Position numbers and translations under genes: made by a program. The notes beneath the pieces are model-generated. The model saw only the letters and a program-made list of their open reading frames with translations. It did no database searches and was not told the DNA's origin. Positions 16,530-16,800 of a stretch of 16,800 nucleotides of DNA are shown in pieces. The DNA comes from Thalassiosira profunda (lineage: Eukaryota > Bacillariophyta > Thalassiosirophyceae > Thalassiosirales > Thalassiosiraceae): the NCBI GenBank assembly GCA_036939355.1, contig JALLAP010001063.1, positions 1 through 16,800 on the forward strand, read 5' to 3'. Each line of letters opens with the position of its first letter. Within the stretch, counting starts at the first letter, position 1.

Positions 16530-16800
16530 CTACGACGTTCGCTGAATTTTCATTGGTCTGGACAGTTGCAACTCTTTGATTGTTCCGTTCCTCTCGCCGC
16601 AGCATTTGCACGCGTCCGAGAAGACGAACTTGATGCGCTGCTTTCTACCCAAGTTTGCACTCTTGATGACCTCGCTCGCTTCAGTGATCGGTGTCCCTTT
16701 GAGCAACATTACTTTCACTTTCTTCAGGTGACGGAGAACAAGCCCGAGGCATTCTTCGTCCAAGTGCCAACAATGTTCCAAATCCACCAAGGTCGCCTCT
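16530..16800 (-). CDS. Leucine-rich-repeat protein, C-terminal part only
   Basis: The minus-strand frame is open from the right edge of the window to a TAG at 16530-16532, so this is the 3' end of a longer gene. Its first residues (LVDLEHCWHLDEECLGLVL, then LKKVKVMLLKGTPITEASEV) fit the cysteine-containing leucine-rich repeat of F-box/AMN1-type proteins: L..L....C..L.D..L..L, then L..L.L.GT.IT. A short basic, Cys-containing tail follows (FSDACKCCGERNG). Such repeats mediate protein binding, often in ubiquitin ligases, but the N-terminal part that would tell is outside the window. The gene converges on the LHC gene. Confidence 0.55.
   Translation of the reverse strand, partial: EATLVDLEHCWHLDEECLGLVLRHLKKVKVMLLKGTPITEASEVIKSANLGRKQRIKFVFSDACKCCGERNGTIKELQLSRPMKIQRTS

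Noticed and set aside
1..16800. tRNA, rRNA or viral/prokaryotic mobile genes
   Set aside because: Scanning by eye found no tRNA-like cloverleaf, rRNA sequence, transposase, integrase or capsid-like protein. A tRNA scan and profile search would settle this.

Overview
This is a window of a nuclear genome from a photosynthetic eukaryote, most likely a stramenopile alga with a red-type secondary plastid. The main evidence is a spliced chlorophyll a/c-binding light-harvesting (LHC/FCP) gene at 15457-16407. Its N-terminus is a signal peptide followed by an A-F-A-P motif, the usual bipartite plastid-import signal of these algae. A SET-domain methyltransferase gene just upstream has a similar leader. 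Short GT-AG introns (64-125 nt), GC-rich coding sequence and introner-like introns are compatible with a pelagophyte (Aureococcus/Pelagomonas type), but that placement is inference.

Layout. The left two thirds (50-11351) is a block of minus-strand genes. In transcription order: a four-exon gene for a ~1,625-residue protein of unknown function (11351-6252); a two-exon gene for a 160-residue single-membrane-segment protein (5838-5249); a seven-exon gene for a ~1,430-residue protein with a coiled coil, an IQ motif, a PHD finger and a long uncharacterised C-terminal region (5140-384); and a doubtful 117-codon ORF (403-50). Exons were joined by hand: every junction uses a plausible splice pair and keeps the frame. 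The right third is plus-strand: a membrane protein weakly like FAM210/DUF1279 (11663-12724), the SET methyltransferase (about 13515-15081, three exons) and the LHC gene (four exons). A minus-strand leucine-rich-repeat gene runs off the right edge (16800-16530).

The most notable signal is a pair of introns in two unrelated adjacent genes, SET intron 2 (14205-14287) and LHC intron 3 (16265-16351). They are recognisably the same sequence from donor to acceptor and sit in the same phase before nearly identical 3' exon bases. This is the hallmark of an introner, a mobile element that creates introns. The LHC copy has a GC donor rather than GT. The two large minus-strand proteins look lineage-specific or highly diverged and are the main source of possible new biology. 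No bacterial, viral, CRISPR, tRNA or rRNA feature was seen.
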